Assembly (NCBI RefSeq): GCF_000278235.1
Contig: NZ_JH725038.1
Location: forward strand, 80,299 to 144,298
DNA from: Bartonella vinsonii subsp. arupensis OK-94-513
GTDB taxonomy: Bacteria > Pseudomonadota > Alphaproteobacteria > Rhizobiales > Rhizobiaceae
Length of the DNA: 64,000 nt
Direction: 5' to 3'
Position 1 is the stretch's first letter. Each line of letters opens with the position of its first letter. The position numbers and the translations under genes are program-made. This document shows, piece by piece, positions 49,047-58,728 of the stretch. Below the pieces are notes generated by a model that ran no database searches, was not told where the DNA came from, and saw only the letters and a list, made by a program, of their open reading frames with translations.

Positions 49047-50927
49047 GTGCACGTCAGAATAATAAAATTTTTGAGCGGAATTTTTATTACAATTATTTTT
49101 TCGCTTGGAGTTGGTCTTTTTATTTTACCTTATCTTGTTTCTACCGATATGATTCGTATTCGTTTAGCACAGGATTTGAGTGCGTGGACGGGTTATAATG
49201 TGCAATTGCGTGATCCCCCTCGATTAAATCTTTTTCCTTACCCTAAAGCACTTCTTTCTGGTGTTACTTTAACATCAAAGATGAATCATGTTGTACCGTT
49301 GATGGAAGCTGAATCAATAGAAGTTGACCTTTCTTTGATCGACCTTCTTTTGGGACATGTTTCTTTTTCAGAAACGCGAATTGTGCGCCCTCAGTTTGTT
49401 ATGGAAAAGCCCGTAAAAACAGCTGCAGATTTTTTTGATAGGTTTTCACGATCACAAGGTGCATTAGGATTAGCAATACGCAGTGCTCGTGAAATATTGA
49501 AGCATAATCCTGATCATCCAGATATAGAGCATCTTTTGAGACAACCGTTTGGGCGGATTGTCGTCGAAAATGGCGTTCTTGTGTATCATGATAATATTTC
49601 CAGAGTAGCAGAAAAAATAACGGGTTTAAATGCGACCTTAGATTGGCCCGAATCAACACAGGAAGTGAGATTTCGTGCAGATGCTCGTTGGCGCGGAGAG
49701 TTGACAAAATTATCAGTTGATGCTGACCAAGCATTGCTGCTTTTAGCAGGAGGGAAAAGCCAGATTAAGGCAAGTCTTAATTCTGTGCGTGGTGGCGTAA
49801 CCTTTATAGGGCAGGCTCGATTATCTGAATATTATCGTTTTGATGGAAAAGTATCGATGCGTTCTCCTGGTTGGGATCAGACATTGTCTTGGATTGGAGG
49901 CAATCAGTTTTGGGGGTATAGATTAAAAGCACCTATTGTATGGGAGTCTGGTTTTTTAGCACAGCCAATGCATATCCAAATGAATAATGTTACATTTACG
50001 ATGGGTACAGCAAATGCGCGTGGAGCTTTAGAAGTTGATTTTCAGGACTATGTACCAATTATAAGGGGATCTTTAGCATTTGATAATCTAGATTTTAATG
50101 TTTTGGGATCAATGTTTTTTTCGGTTAAAAATCAGGATTCATTTCTTGATATGGCAATTTTTAATCGTATTGGGGTGGATCTACGACTTTCTTTGCCTCA
50201 AGCAAAAATAGGGAAATTTGCGCTTACGAATTTAGCTGCTGCGATACAAATAAGAAATAGGCATGGTATTTTTGATCTTGGACATGCAAATGTTTTTGGT
50301 GGCTCATTTCAAAGCAATATCGAAATTGTACCAGATAAGCAGAAAATGCGTATTAAAGGACGTGCTTCAGGGACTTCTATTGATATACAAACTGCTGCAG
50401 AGGCTCTAGGAATAACTCCATTGGCACAGAGCAAAACAAACTTTACTATGACGGCAGAAACGCTTGCCAGTTCTTGGTCAGAAATCTTTTCAAAGATGCA
50501 GGGTAAATTAACATTGAATATGTCTTCTGGTCGATTGTTAGGATATGATTTGAATGATTTACAAATGAGACTTTCAAAAAATGAGCAATTTCTCTTAATG
50601 GGAGACGATGCCCTCTCAACAGCTTTCGATTTCTGGGATATTCAAACAACATTTTCAGATAGTACGATAAAGGTAACAGAATCATTGATGTGCACGGCAG
50701 ATTGGAGTTTATCCATTTGGGGAACAATTGCATTTTCTGTCATGCAAGAACTACAGAATGAGTTTAGTTTGCAGGCAAGATTGCGAAAAACGCATAGTTC
50801 AGAAACGCTCTGTCAAGATGTTCAATGCCTTGCTAACAGTCTCGTTTGGCCTTTTACTTTTTCTCTTAGTTCTAAAGGACAAGAACGCGGAATTTTTTTG
50901 GTTAAACAAGGTATCTATGCAGATTGA
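49047..50927 (+). CDS. AsmA family protein
   Basis: A 626-residue envelope protein anchored by an N-terminal transmembrane segment (residues about 8-28, FLSGIFITIIFSLGVGLFILPYLV). It is followed by the AsmA-type start of the periplasmic part (IRIRLAQDLSAWTGYNVQLRDPPRLNLFPYPKALLSGVTL) and a long beta-rich repetitive region. The C-terminal AsmA-like segment includes FSKMQGKLTLNMSSGRLLGYDLNDLQMRL. AsmA-like proteins resemble the lipid-transfer bridge proteins TamB and YhdP and affect outer-membrane phospholipid and LPS balance; the precise role of this one is not known. The start is GTG with AGAGGAAG upstream. Confidence 0.85.
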   Translation: MHVRIIKFLSGIFITIIFSLGVGLFILPYLVSTDMIRIRLAQDLSAWTGYNVQLRDPPRLNLFPYPKALLSGVTLTSKMNHVVPLMEAESIEVDLSLIDLLLGHVSFSETRIVRPQFVMEKPVKTAADFFDRFSRSQGALGLAIRSAREILKHNPDHPDIEHLLRQPFGRIVVENGVLVYHDNISRVAEKITGLNATLDWPESTQEVRFRADARWRGELTKLSVDADQALLLLAGGKSQIKASLNSVRGGVTFIGQARLSEYYRFDGKVSMRSPGWDQTLSWIGGNQFWGYRLKAPIVWESGFLAQPMHIQMNNVTFTMGTANARGALEVDFQDYVPIIRGSLAFDNLDFNVLGSMFFSVKNQDSFLDMAIFNRIGVDLRLSLPQAKIGKFALTNLAAAIQIRNRHGIFDLGHANVFGGSFQSNIEIVPDKQKMRIKGRASGTSIDIQTAAEALGITPLAQSKTNFTMTAETLASSWSEIFSKMQGKLTLNMSSGRLLGYDLNDLQMRLSKNEQFLLMGDDALSTAFDFWDIQTTFSDSTIKVTESLMCTADWSLSIWGTIAFSVMQELQNEFSLQARLRKTHSSETLCQDVQCLANSLVWPFTFSLSSKGQERGIFLVKQGIYAD

Positions 50928-51028
50928 TCGCTATTTTTCATATTGGTATTGGTAAAAATTTTAGAAAAACTGTTAAAAGTCTTATGTCATGATAAAATTT
51001 TATAGATAAGCTATCCAGAGCTTGGAGC

Positions 51029-51172
51029 TTATTGAATTTGTGAAGAAATGCCATAGCCATCTTTAGTGACGGAAAACTTCCCATCTGCTCCAACAGAGCC
51101 GATTCCTACAGTGATCAGAATAAAAGCTAACAGGCTAATAATAGTGATAATTGTGGCTTTTTTAGCAGACAT
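51029..51172 (-). CDS. 47-residue predicted membrane protein, function unknown
   Basis: This short gene reads MSAKKATIITIISLLAFILI and continues with TVGIGSVGADGKFSVTKDGYG and a few polar residues. Residues 7-24 form one transmembrane segment after a basic start, which predicts an N-in, C-out topology with a short periplasmic tail. The ATG is preceded by GAGGGAAAAT, a strong and well-spaced ribosome binding site. This and the clean transmembrane design argue for a real gene despite its size. It lies antisense to its neighbours, between the AsmA-like gene and rsmE. I do not recognise a family. Confidence 0.6.
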   Translation of the reverse strand: MSAKKATIITIISLLAFILITVGIGSVGADGKFSVTKDGYGISSQIQ

Positions 51173-51405
51173 ATTTTCCCTCAAACTATGTGACCTATGA
51201 CTGAATACAATGGTGAATAATGTGTTTTTATAAAATTACAGATAAGCAGAATCATTTAGTGATCCATTTGTTCCCAGCATTATCTCATAAAGCGAAAAAA
51301 CTCTATAATTCTTTAATATATTATAGTTCTATAGATATAATTCTCTCTTTTTGTTATATGTTTTTTTATCTTCTTGATGATTATAGTTAGCTTTGGCACA
51401 ATTCT

Positions 51406-52149
51406 ATGCGCATAAATTATAAACTTAAAAGGTTATTTGTCCGACAACCACTTGCTTTGAATGAAGCAATCAAGATAGAGGGGGCACAAGCTGCTTATCT
51501 TATACATGTCTTGCGCATGCAAGAAGGCGCTGAAATTTTACTTTTTAATGGACAGGATGGTGAATGGCTTGCTAGACTCACCACCATTAAGAAAAAATTT
51601 GTTGTGATTCAGCTTATTCATCAAGAAAGATTGCAAACGACGCATTCAAATCTCATTTACTGCTTTGCTCCACTCAAAAACGCGCGTTTGGATTATATGG
51701 TGCAGAAAGCTGTTGAAATGGGGGTATCAATGTTGCAGCCTGTTATAACGCATCACACACAAGTTACGCGTATTAATATGGAGCGTATGAAAGCTAATGT
51801 TATTGAGGCTTCAGAGCAGTGTGGCATCTTATCCGTGCCTGAATGTGTATCTGCTATCTCGTTAGCAGAGCTTTTAGCTCATTGGAACGAGGCACGACCT
51901 TTGTTCTTTTGTGATGAAGCGCATAAACCACATAATCCATTACATCTTTTAAAAAAGTATGAGATGACAGCATCTGGGGTGCTCATTGGACCAGAAGGTG
52001 GTTTTAGTGAAGAAGAGCGGAACTTATTAAAAAAACATCCTTTTGTGATTCCGATATCTTTAGGTCCGCGTGTTTTACGTGCTGACACTGCAGCTGTTGC
52101 TGCTTTGGCTCTTCTTAATGTTACCGTGGGGGATTGGTCAATTAATTGA
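51406..52149 (+). CDS. rsmE: 16S rRNA (uracil(1498)-N(3))-methyltransferase RsmE
   Basis: SPOUT-class methyltransferase acting on U1498 of 16S rRNA. The 247-residue protein has the N-terminal PUA-like domain (HVLRMQEGAEILLFNGQDGEWLARL). The trefoil-knot SAM-binding features are in KNARLDYMVQKAVEMGVSMLQPVITHHTQV, GVLIGPEGGFSEEE and SLGPRVLRADTAAVAALALLN. No good ribosome binding site is seen before the ATG. It precedes gshA by about 70 bases, an order common in Rhizobiales. Confidence 0.95.
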   Translation: MRINYKLKRLFVRQPLALNEAIKIEGAQAAYLIHVLRMQEGAEILLFNGQDGEWLARLTTIKKKFVVIQLIHQERLQTTHSNLIYCFAPLKNARLDYMVQKAVEMGVSMLQPVITHHTQVTRINMERMKANVIEASEQCGILSVPECVSAISLAELLAHWNEARPLFFCDEAHKPHNPLHLLKKYEMTASGVLIGPEGGFSEEERNLLKKHPFVIPISLGPRVLRADTAAVAALALLNVTVGDWSIN

Positions 52150-52217
52150 GACGTTCGTAAAATCATTCTAAACAATTCATTTAAAATGATGGAACTGATG
52201 ATAGGATACAATAAGTT

Positions 52218-53591
52218 ATGGCGCTTGATATAACGGATGAAAGTGAAATTTATAACTTAGATTCCTTGGTTAGCTATTTCCAAGGGGGGTGTAAAGCAGA
52301 GCATGATTGGCGTATTGGTACGGAGCATGAAAAATTTCCATTTTATATAGATGGTTTTCGTCCTGTTCCCTATGAAGGTTCTAAAGGGATTCGTGCACTT
52401 CTAGAGGGAATGCAAGAAGCTTTAGGATGGAAGCCTATTGTAGATGAGGGAAATATTATTGGGCTTATAGGATCAGTTGGTCAAGGTGCCATTTCTTTGG
52501 AACCTGGGGGGCAATTTGAATTATCTGGTGCACCACTGAAAACCATTGGTCATACTTATTGCGAGGTGATGGAGCATTTAACTCTTCTCAAAAAAATTTC
52601 AGGGCCATTGGGTATTGGTTTTCTTGGTATGGGGGCTAGTCCAAAGTGGACTTTAGCTGAAACTCCGCGAATGCCTAAGTCACGTTATCAGATTATGACA
52701 AATTATATGCCAAAGGTTGGTCATAGTGGCCTTGATATGATGTATCGCACATCAACGGTTCAAGTGAATCTTGATTTTTCATCTGAAATTGATATGCGGC
52801 GAAAAATGCAAGTATCAATGAAATTACAGTCTATTGCGACAGCATTATTTGCCAGTTCACCTTTTACAGAAGGAAAACCGAACGGCTTTTTATCTTGGCG
52901 CTCTGAAATTTGGCGCGATACTGATAATCAGAGGTCAGGAGTTCTTCCGTTTGTATTTTCTGAGCGTTTTGGTTTTGCGGATTATGTTGAATGGGCACTT
53001 GATGTCCCCATGTATTTTGTCGTGCGCGATGGTCGTTATTATGATTGTACACATATAACTTTTCGTCAATTTATGCAGGGAGCATTAAGAGGACAAGTTA
53101 CAAACGCAATACCCAATATGGGAGATTGGATTAATCATCTCTCAACTTTATTTCCTGAAGTACGCTTAAAACGATTTTTAGAAATGAGAGGTGCTGATTG
53201 CGGTTCTTGGAAGCATATTTGTGCATTGTCGGCTTTTTGGGTTGGGCTTCTTTATGATAGTGAAGCATTGAATGAAGCAGAGGCTTTGACAAAAGATTGG
53301 TGTTTTGAAGAAGTTCTGGATATGCGCAGACGTGTTCCTAAAGAAGGATTAAGAACACCTTTTCGCCAGACCATAATTTTAGAAATAGCTCGTCAGGTCG
53401 TTGCTATTTCACGCAAGGGGTTAAAAAATCGCAGGCAGTATGATGCTGATGGTTTAGATGAGACAAATTTTTTGGTTCCCTTAGAAGAGGTGATTGCAAT
53501 GGGACAAACAAATGCTGAGAGGTTTTTGTCTCTTTATCATTCTATTTGGAATGGGACTGTGGAACCTATATTTTTAGAATGTGCCTATTAA
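52218..53591 (+). CDS. gshA: glutamate-cysteine ligase, plant/alphaproteobacterial type (GshA)
   Basis: First step of glutathione synthesis: ATP-dependent joining of glutamate and cysteine. The 457-residue sequence belongs to the plant-type family: RIGTEHEKFPFYIDGFRPVPYEG, GSVGQGAISLEPGGQFELSGAPLKTIGHT, PRMPKSRYQIMTNYMPKVG, and TVQVNLDFSSEIDMRRKMQVS. The glutathione synthetase gene is not in the window. A cystine carrier gene lies about 650 bases downstream and a glutaredoxin gene about 4 kb downstream, so supply of cysteine and use of glutathione are encoded nearby. Confidence 0.95.
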   Translation: MALDITDESEIYNLDSLVSYFQGGCKAEHDWRIGTEHEKFPFYIDGFRPVPYEGSKGIRALLEGMQEALGWKPIVDEGNIIGLIGSVGQGAISLEPGGQFELSGAPLKTIGHTYCEVMEHLTLLKKISGPLGIGFLGMGASPKWTLAETPRMPKSRYQIMTNYMPKVGHSGLDMMYRTSTVQVNLDFSSEIDMRRKMQVSMKLQSIATALFASSPFTEGKPNGFLSWRSEIWRDTDNQRSGVLPFVFSERFGFADYVEWALDVPMYFVVRDGRYYDCTHITFRQFMQGALRGQVTNAIPNMGDWINHLSTLFPEVRLKRFLEMRGADCGSWKHICALSAFWVGLLYDSEALNEAEALTKDWCFEEVLDMRRRVPKEGLRTPFRQTIILEIARQVVAISRKGLKNRRQYDADGLDETNFLVPLEEVIAMGQTNAERFLSLYHSIWNGTVEPIFLECAY

Positions 53592-54237
53592 ATTTTGAAA
53601 CAAAAATTCTCTTTTTAATTCTGAAGAAATGCACATCGGAGAATCCAAAAACTTTTTGTGTACGCAAATATTGGATCATAAGAGTTTGTTTTAAGTTTTG
53701 TTTTTAATTTTTTATCTATTCGCGTTGATCTTTCTTTATCTTCTTGCCACAAATTGGCAAAGCATCCGTGAAAGACAAGCATTATATGATCATACTTTCA
53801 AATATCTAATTCGGGAGGGGCACGCTGTAATTCTCTTAAATATTTTAAAACAGCCTGTTACTATATTTTGTAGGGATATTTCTTTCTCGAAAGATTTTAT
53901 TGCTTTAAATAGAGCGGGAATGGTGAAATATCATTCAAATGACAAGGCCTATTGAAAGTATTCTTTTAGTATTAGAACGTGAAAGAGAGCTGTTGGTATT
54001 TTATTTCTGATGAGAAACATTTTATTTGCAAATAGAATTGAAAATAATTTTATTTGATTTTTTATCTCCTTTAAAGAGTGATTAATAGACAAAAAATTCT
54101 CTTCTAACTTATAAATTAAAAAAATAATGATTTTGTAAAAGCGTTGCACGCTTTATATTCCGTTTTCCGATATCAGACATTGATTTTGAGCTATGTATAT
54201 TATTCAATATCAAGCATAACAATAGTGGGCATAAACA
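53592..54237. other. spacer between gshA and tcyP
   Basis: About 0.65 kb. An 85-codon frame at 53698-53955 starts with TTG, has one hydrophobic segment at its N-terminus (FLIFYLFALIFLYLLATNW) followed by a charged region, and lacks a ribosome binding site. It may be a decayed or chance ORF. Nothing else was recognised. Confidence 0.35.
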
Positions 54238-55593
54238 ATGGTATTTCATTTTTTCATCAATTTATTTCTATTTGTTATTTTTTTGTTATGGCTTGCTCAA
54301 AGCAAGAGAATGAAATGGAGCCTTTCACTCCGTGTTATGCTGGGGCTCATCCTTGGCATGATTTTTGGAAGTGTTTTACAGATTGTTTATGGAGAAGGCG
54401 AAGCTACTTTGTTGAAATCTGTTGAATGGTTTAACATTGTTGGTAATGGCTATATCTTATTACTACAAATGATTGTTATGCCATTAGTTTTTGTCTCTAT
54501 CGTCTCAGCGGTCGCTCATTTACATTCTGTTTATGCTGTTGGTAAAATGAGTACAATGACCATTTCAATATTGCTTTTTACAACTGCTCTTTCAGCATTG
54601 GTAGGCATTTTTGTGGTTAATTTCTTTGGGTTAACAGCGAATGGTTTGGTACATGAAGGGAAAAATGTTTCTGCTTTTCTCGATGATCGTATTGCTCAAC
54701 TTGGAGATATGAATGTTCCAAAGATGATTTTATCTTTGATTCCTAAAAATCCATTTGCTGAATTAAGTGGAGCTAAGCGCACATCAATTATCAGTGTTGT
54801 TATTTTTGCATCCTTTTTAGGAGCTGCGGTTCTTCTTTTAAAGAAAGATGATCTAGAAAAGGGGGAAAAAGCACTTTTATTCATTCAAGTAGCACAAGCT
54901 TGGATTACGCGATTAGTTCGTATTGTAATTGCTTTGACGCCTTATGGTATTTTTGCCCTTATGACGAAAGTTGGAGCGACCTCACATGTTGCAGATATTT
55001 TAGATTTATTTGTTTTTATCATCGCTTCCTATGTTGGTATTCTCCTTATGTTTGGAATTCATGCTGTGTTGCTTGGTATATCAGGAATTAATCCGTTTCG
55101 TTTTTTCAAAAAAGTTTTACCTGTTTTGACATTTGCTTTCAGCAGTCGTTCAAGTGCTGCAAGTATTCCTTTGAATATTGAGGCTCAAACGCAATGGATT
55201 GGTGTACCGCAGTCAATTGCAAGTTTTGCAGCCTCTTTTGGGGCAACAATTGGACAAAATGGTTGTGCAGGACTTTATCCAGCGATGCTTGCGACCATGA
55301 TAGCACCTTCTGTGGGTATTAACCCTCTTGATCCTACTTGGATTGCTACTCTTGTTGGTGTTGTAACGTTGAGTTCTATTGGTGTAGCCGGTGTTGGTGG
55401 TGGTGCTATTTTTGCTGCATTGATCGTTTTGCCAGTTATGGGGCTTCCTGTTTCTTTGGTTGCTGTCCTTATGTCTATTGAACCCTTAATTGATATGGGG
55501 CGTACAGCTCTCAATGTAAGTGATTCAATGTTGGCAGGAACTATAACCAGTCAAATGTTACGGACAACGGATAAAAGTATTTTTGAAAAATAA
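54238..55593 (+). CDS. tcyP: L-cystine transporter TcyP/YdjN (dicarboxylate/amino acid:cation symporter family)
   Basis: A 451-residue inner-membrane sodium- or proton-coupled carrier. Residue by residue it resembles E. coli YdjN (TcyP): the opening hydrophobic segment then [127 protein letters not shown], and [22 protein letters not shown]. The first two hairpins and the SSRSSAAS motif correspond to the substrate site of the glutamate-transporter fold. Cystine import would feed cysteine to GshA, encoded just upstream. It converges with the methyltransferase gene after about 15 bases. Confidence 0.92.
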   Translation: MVFHFFINLFLFVIFLLWLAQSKRMKWSLSLRVMLGLILGMIFGSVLQIVYGEGEATLLKSVEWFNIVGNGYILLLQMIVMPLVFVSIVSAVAHLHSVYAVGKMSTMTISILLFTTALSALVGIFVVNFFGLTANGLVHEGKNVSAFLDDRIAQLGDMNVPKMILSLIPKNPFAELSGAKRTSIISVVIFASFLGAAVLLLKKDDLEKGEKALLFIQVAQAWITRLVRIVIALTPYGIFALMTKVGATSHVADILDLFVFIIASYVGILLMFGIHAVLLGISGINPFRFFKKVLPVLTFAFSSRSSAASIPLNIEAQTQWIGVPQSIASFAASFGATIGQNGCAGLYPAMLATMIAPSVGINPLDPTWIATLVGVVTLSSIGVAGVGGGAIFAALIVLPVMGLPVSLVAVLMSIEPLIDMGRTALNVSDSMLAGTITSQMLRTTDKSIFEK

Positions 55594-55608
55594 TTTTCTA
55601 TGTCGAGG

Positions 55609-56493
55609 CTATGCTTTTTTTGGCTGTTTTACTAAAGCATCTGCAAGAGATATTTGTGCCGATCCAGGTTGGAGAGGCTTTTGCTGATTTGGATGAGGTG
55701 ACCAACCAGAGAGCCAGATGAAAGAAAAATGCGCGCGAATGCGCCCATCAGGATCACTAAAACGTTGTGCATAGATTTCAGCTGCGCGGAGAAAAAAGCG
55801 CTTAGATACAGGGCGTCGTGAGCGATTGATAAGCGCATTTTGCATTCCCATAGCTTTAAGATCATGTATAAGGTCAAACATTGTATCGTAACGTATTGTG
55901 ATATTTTCAATGTCTGCTACAGGAAGAGCAAAACCAACACGTTGTAAAAGAGCACCTACATCACGAATGTCGGCAAAAGGATAAATTCTAGGGCTTGCCC
56001 CACCATAGATTTCCATTTCAGCTTCTAGTAAGCATTCACGCAATTCTACAAGTGTACCTGCTCCCACCATAACCGCCAGAAATAAACCATCTGCTTTAAG
56101 GGTATTTTTTATCTGACGAAGAACACCAGGGGTATCATTGGTCAATTGTAATGAAAGAAGTGAAACGATAAGGTCACAATAATTTTGAGGAAAGTTGAGA
56201 AATTCTCGAGGGCGTAAATGAAATTTTTTGTCATGACTTTGATAAAGGATATCGGTTTCAACGCGTTCTATGGAATGGACTTTTCCAGATTGCAATAGAG
56301 CTTTTGCTGCAAGATCTGTATGGCTGTGTAAATCGAGAGCTAATGTAAAGAAACGATCAACAGTACTGAGACGTTTACAAAGATCCTCGGCTACGTAGGA
56401 CAATAAAAAGTCACACCCTCTTTTTGCTTTTTTGAAAGCACGTTTGCGGAATTGCTCAATACGGTCATGATCAAAAATTAAAGGATGCGGCAT
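55609..56493 (-). CDS. SAM-dependent methyltransferase-fold protein, BioC/NDUFAF5-like
   Basis: A 294-residue class I methyltransferase fold: FTLALDLHSHTDLAAKALLQSGKVHSIERVET in the SAM-binding area, NYCDLIVSLLSLQLTNDTPGVLRQIKNTLKADGLFLAVMVGAGTLVELRECLLEAE, and YPFADIRDVGALLQRVGFALPVADIE. This pattern fits the alphaproteobacterial homologues of mitochondrial NDUFAF5, which hydroxylates an arginine of complex I subunit NDUFS7, and more distantly BioC. The SAM motif (ALDLHS) is degenerate compared with BioC (DxGxGxG), so a biotin role is unlikely. In related genomes it sits beside comF and grxC, as here, with comF divergent. Confidence 0.85.
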   Translation of the reverse strand: MPHPLIFDHDRIEQFRKRAFKKAKRGCDFLLSYVAEDLCKRLSTVDRFFTLALDLHSHTDLAAKALLQSGKVHSIERVETDILYQSHDKKFHLRPREFLNFPQNYCDLIVSLLSLQLTNDTPGVLRQIKNTLKADGLFLAVMVGAGTLVELRECLLEAEMEIYGGASPRIYPFADIRDVGALLQRVGFALPVADIENITIRYDTMFDLIHDLKAMGMQNALINRSRRPVSKRFFLRAAEIYAQRFSDPDGRIRAHFSFIWLSGWSPHPNQQKPLQPGSAQISLADALVKQPKKA

Positions 56494-56679
56494 ATTGTTA
56501 AGGTCTTTCGATCTATGATTCAGAGTCTATTTTGCAAAGGTTCATTTTTGCACAAGCTCTGTCAAGTTTATGATGTGGAAAAAGAACAAATTTATAAGAA
56601 GTAAGGGTTTTTAAAGGAATTAAAATTAAAAAATACAAAAGAATGTTTTTGTACAGGGAAGCTGTAAAAGCCTAAATTA

Positions 56680-57468
56680 ATGATGTTATGCTTTCAAGAA
56701 ATGGCTTTAAATAGCGGAAATATATTAAGCAGGTTCATTGAGCGCTTTCTAACAATTTTGTATCCGCCGATTTGCCCTGGATGTAAGCAAAGCGTTTCTG
56801 CTTATGGTACAATTTGCTCTGAGTGTTGGAAAGATCTTCAATTTATCACAAAACCTTATTGTCCTGTTATGGGAACCCCTTTTGTTTGTGATATGGGGGA
56901 TGGTTTTCTCAGTGGTGAAGCTCTTCAAAATTCTCTTCCTTTTTCGCGTGTTCGCTCGGCCATTGTTCATAAAGGGGTGGCGCAAACTTTGGTAACGCGA
57001 TTGAAATATGGTGATCATATAGAGTTGGCATCTTTTATGGCGAATTGGATGGTGTTTGCTGGGCGCGAGATTATTAATGATTGTGATATTATTATTTCTG
57101 TTCCTTTGCATTTTCGTCGTTTTTTGAAGCGGCGTTATAATCAATCTGCTGAGCTTGCTCGTTATATTGCCTTTGCACAGAAAAAAAATTTTAAGCCCGG
57201 TTGGCTTGTGCGTTGTCGACATACCCGTCCACAAGTCAGTTTATCTGCTAGAGAACGAAAATTAAATGTACTGAATGCTTTTGAGGTGCCGCGTAAAGTT
57301 AAAAAATATCTAAAGGGGCGTTCTATTTTGTTGATTGATGATGTTTTCACAACCGGTGCGACAGTTACAGCAGCGGCTGCAACATTGAAACGCGCAGGTG
57401 CGCGACAGGTAGATGTGTTAACATTTTCGCGCGTACTAAAAGAGGCTTCTATCTTTCCTAGTTCTTGA
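56680..57468 (+). CDS. comF: ComF family protein (amidophosphoribosyltransferase-like)
   Basis: A 262-residue protein with an N-terminal zinc-finger-like pair (CPGCKQ and CSECWKDL) and a C-terminal phosphoribosyltransferase fold with the motif ILLIDDVFTTGATVTAAAATLKRAGA. The intermediate segment VPLHFRRFLKRRYNQSAELARYIA is typical of ComF. ComF takes part in DNA uptake in competent bacteria, probably with PriA; in Rhizobiales its role is undefined. The start is uncertain: tandem ATGs and a further Met at codon 8, none with a strong ribosome binding site. grxC follows after 46 bases. Confidence 0.93.
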   Translation: MMLCFQEMALNSGNILSRFIERFLTILYPPICPGCKQSVSAYGTICSECWKDLQFITKPYCPVMGTPFVCDMGDGFLSGEALQNSLPFSRVRSAIVHKGVAQTLVTRLKYGDHIELASFMANWMVFAGREIINDCDIIISVPLHFRRFLKRRYNQSAELARYIAFAQKKNFKPGWLVRCRHTRPQVSLSARERKLNVLNAFEVPRKVKKYLKGRSILLIDDVFTTGATVTAAAATLKRAGARQVDVLTFSRVLKEASIFPSS

Positions 57469-57514
57469 GAGAAGCTTAAAGTTGATAGTATTTTGAAACC
57501 ATTGGAGAATAACT

Positions 57515-57769
57515 ATGAAAGAGATAACACTTTATACACGTCCTAACTGTCCTTACTGTACGAAAGCACGTGATTTGCTTGATAAAAAAGGAGTAAAATA
57601 TACAGATATTGATGCATCAACGTCTCTTCGCCAAGAAATGGTGCAGCGTGCTAATGGACGTAATACATTTCCACAAATTTTCATAGGTGATTATCATGTC
57701 GGCGGTTGTGATGATCTTTACGCTTTAGAAAATGAAGGGAAGCTCAATTCTTTGTTGCAAGGTGTATAA
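57515..57769 (+). CDS. grxC: glutaredoxin 3 (GrxC)
   Basis: A small cytoplasmic dithiol glutaredoxin of 84 residues. It has the CPYC active site at residues 11-14 (YTRPNCPYCTKARDLLDKKGV), the cis-Pro region TFPQIFIGDYHVGGCDDLYAL and GKL near the end. It reduces disulfides and glutathionylated proteins with glutathione as donor. GGAGAATA precedes the ATG. It converges closely with ubiG, with 20 bases between stops. Confidence 0.96.
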   Translation: MKEITLYTRPNCPYCTKARDLLDKKGVKYTDIDASTSLRQEMVQRANGRNTFPQIFIGDYHVGGCDDLYALENEGKLNSLLQGV

Positions 57770-57789
57770 TTATTGTAGATTATATTCGC

Positions 57790-58533
57790 TTAAGATTTTT
57801 TTGCGAGAAGCATATAGTTGACGTCCATATCTTTTGAGCGATTCCAGCTGTCGGTTAAGGGATTATAGGTAATGCCGACCTGATCAATGACAGTCAGAGT
57901 ACTTTTTGATAAAAGGTTTTTAAGTTCCTGAGGTTTTAAGAATTTTTTATAGTCATGAGTTCCTTTTGGAAGCCAACGTAAAATATATTCAGCACCTACA
58001 ATAGCGAGTCCCCATGCTTTCCACGTACGGTTGAGTGTTGAGACAAACATCAATCCTTGTGGTTTGAGGAGTTCTGCTGTGGCTGCCATGAAGAGGTTAA
58101 CATCAGCCACATGCTCAACAACTTCCATATTGAGGATGATATCAAATTGTTCTTCTTCATTAGCCAGTGCTTCTGCAGTAGTGGTGCGGTAATCAATAGA
58201 TAGGCCATTTTGGGCTGCGTGGATTTTTGCGACTTCAATATTAGTTTGCGCAGCATCAGCTCCTACAACCGTAGCGCCAAGACGTGCCATTGGTTCACAT
58301 AACAAACCACCTCCACAGCCAATATCAAGAATTTTTAAATTTTCGAAGGGCATAAGTGAGATAGGATCGCGATTAAATTCTAAACAGATTTTTTCTCTAA
58401 TGTAAGCAAGACGTGTTGGATTAAATTGATGAAGTGGGCGAAATTTTCCTTGTGGATTCCACCATTCAGAAGCAATATGTGAGAAGTGATCAATTTCATC
58501 CTGATCAATTGTGGTATGCGTTTCATGTATCAT
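57790..58533 (-). CDS. ubiG: ubiquinone biosynthesis O-methyltransferase UbiG
   Basis: SAM-dependent enzyme that performs both O-methylations of the ubiquinone head group. The 247-residue sequence starts with the typical [37 protein letters not shown]. It contains the SAM motif [20 protein letters not shown] and later [14 protein letters not shown] and [33 protein letters not shown]. The length is standard. AAGGAAAG lies before the ATG. It is divergent from lysC. Confidence 0.96.
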   Translation of the reverse strand: MIHETHTTIDQDEIDHFSHIASEWWNPQGKFRPLHQFNPTRLAYIREKICLEFNRDPISLMPFENLKILDIGCGGGLLCEPMARLGATVVGADAAQTNIEVAKIHAAQNGLSIDYRTTTAEALANEEEQFDIILNMEVVEHVADVNLFMAATAELLKPQGLMFVSTLNRTWKAWGLAIVGAEYILRWLPKGTHDYKKFLKPQELKNLLSKSTLTVIDQVGITYNPLTDSWNRSKDMDVNYMLLAKKS

Positions 58534-58728
58534 ATCGCTTTCCTTGTATTTTTAATACTCAAGTCAGATAGATTTTATCTTAAAGTCAAGAGAAAATAAT
58601 ATAAATATAACTAAACTTGCACAAATGGTAGATATTCTATATGTGAAAAAGTGGTTTATTGATATGGGAGTAAGTTCTTATTCTCACTGTCATTTGAGAT
58701 AAGAAATGTAAAGGTAAGAGTATTATTG

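Noticed and set aside
53698-53955. 85-codon frame with an N-terminal hydrophobic stretch after gshA
   Set aside because: It starts with TTG and has no Shine-Dalgarno sequence. Hydrophobic stretches are expected by chance in T-rich DNA. Mentioned in the spacer entry but not called as a gene.
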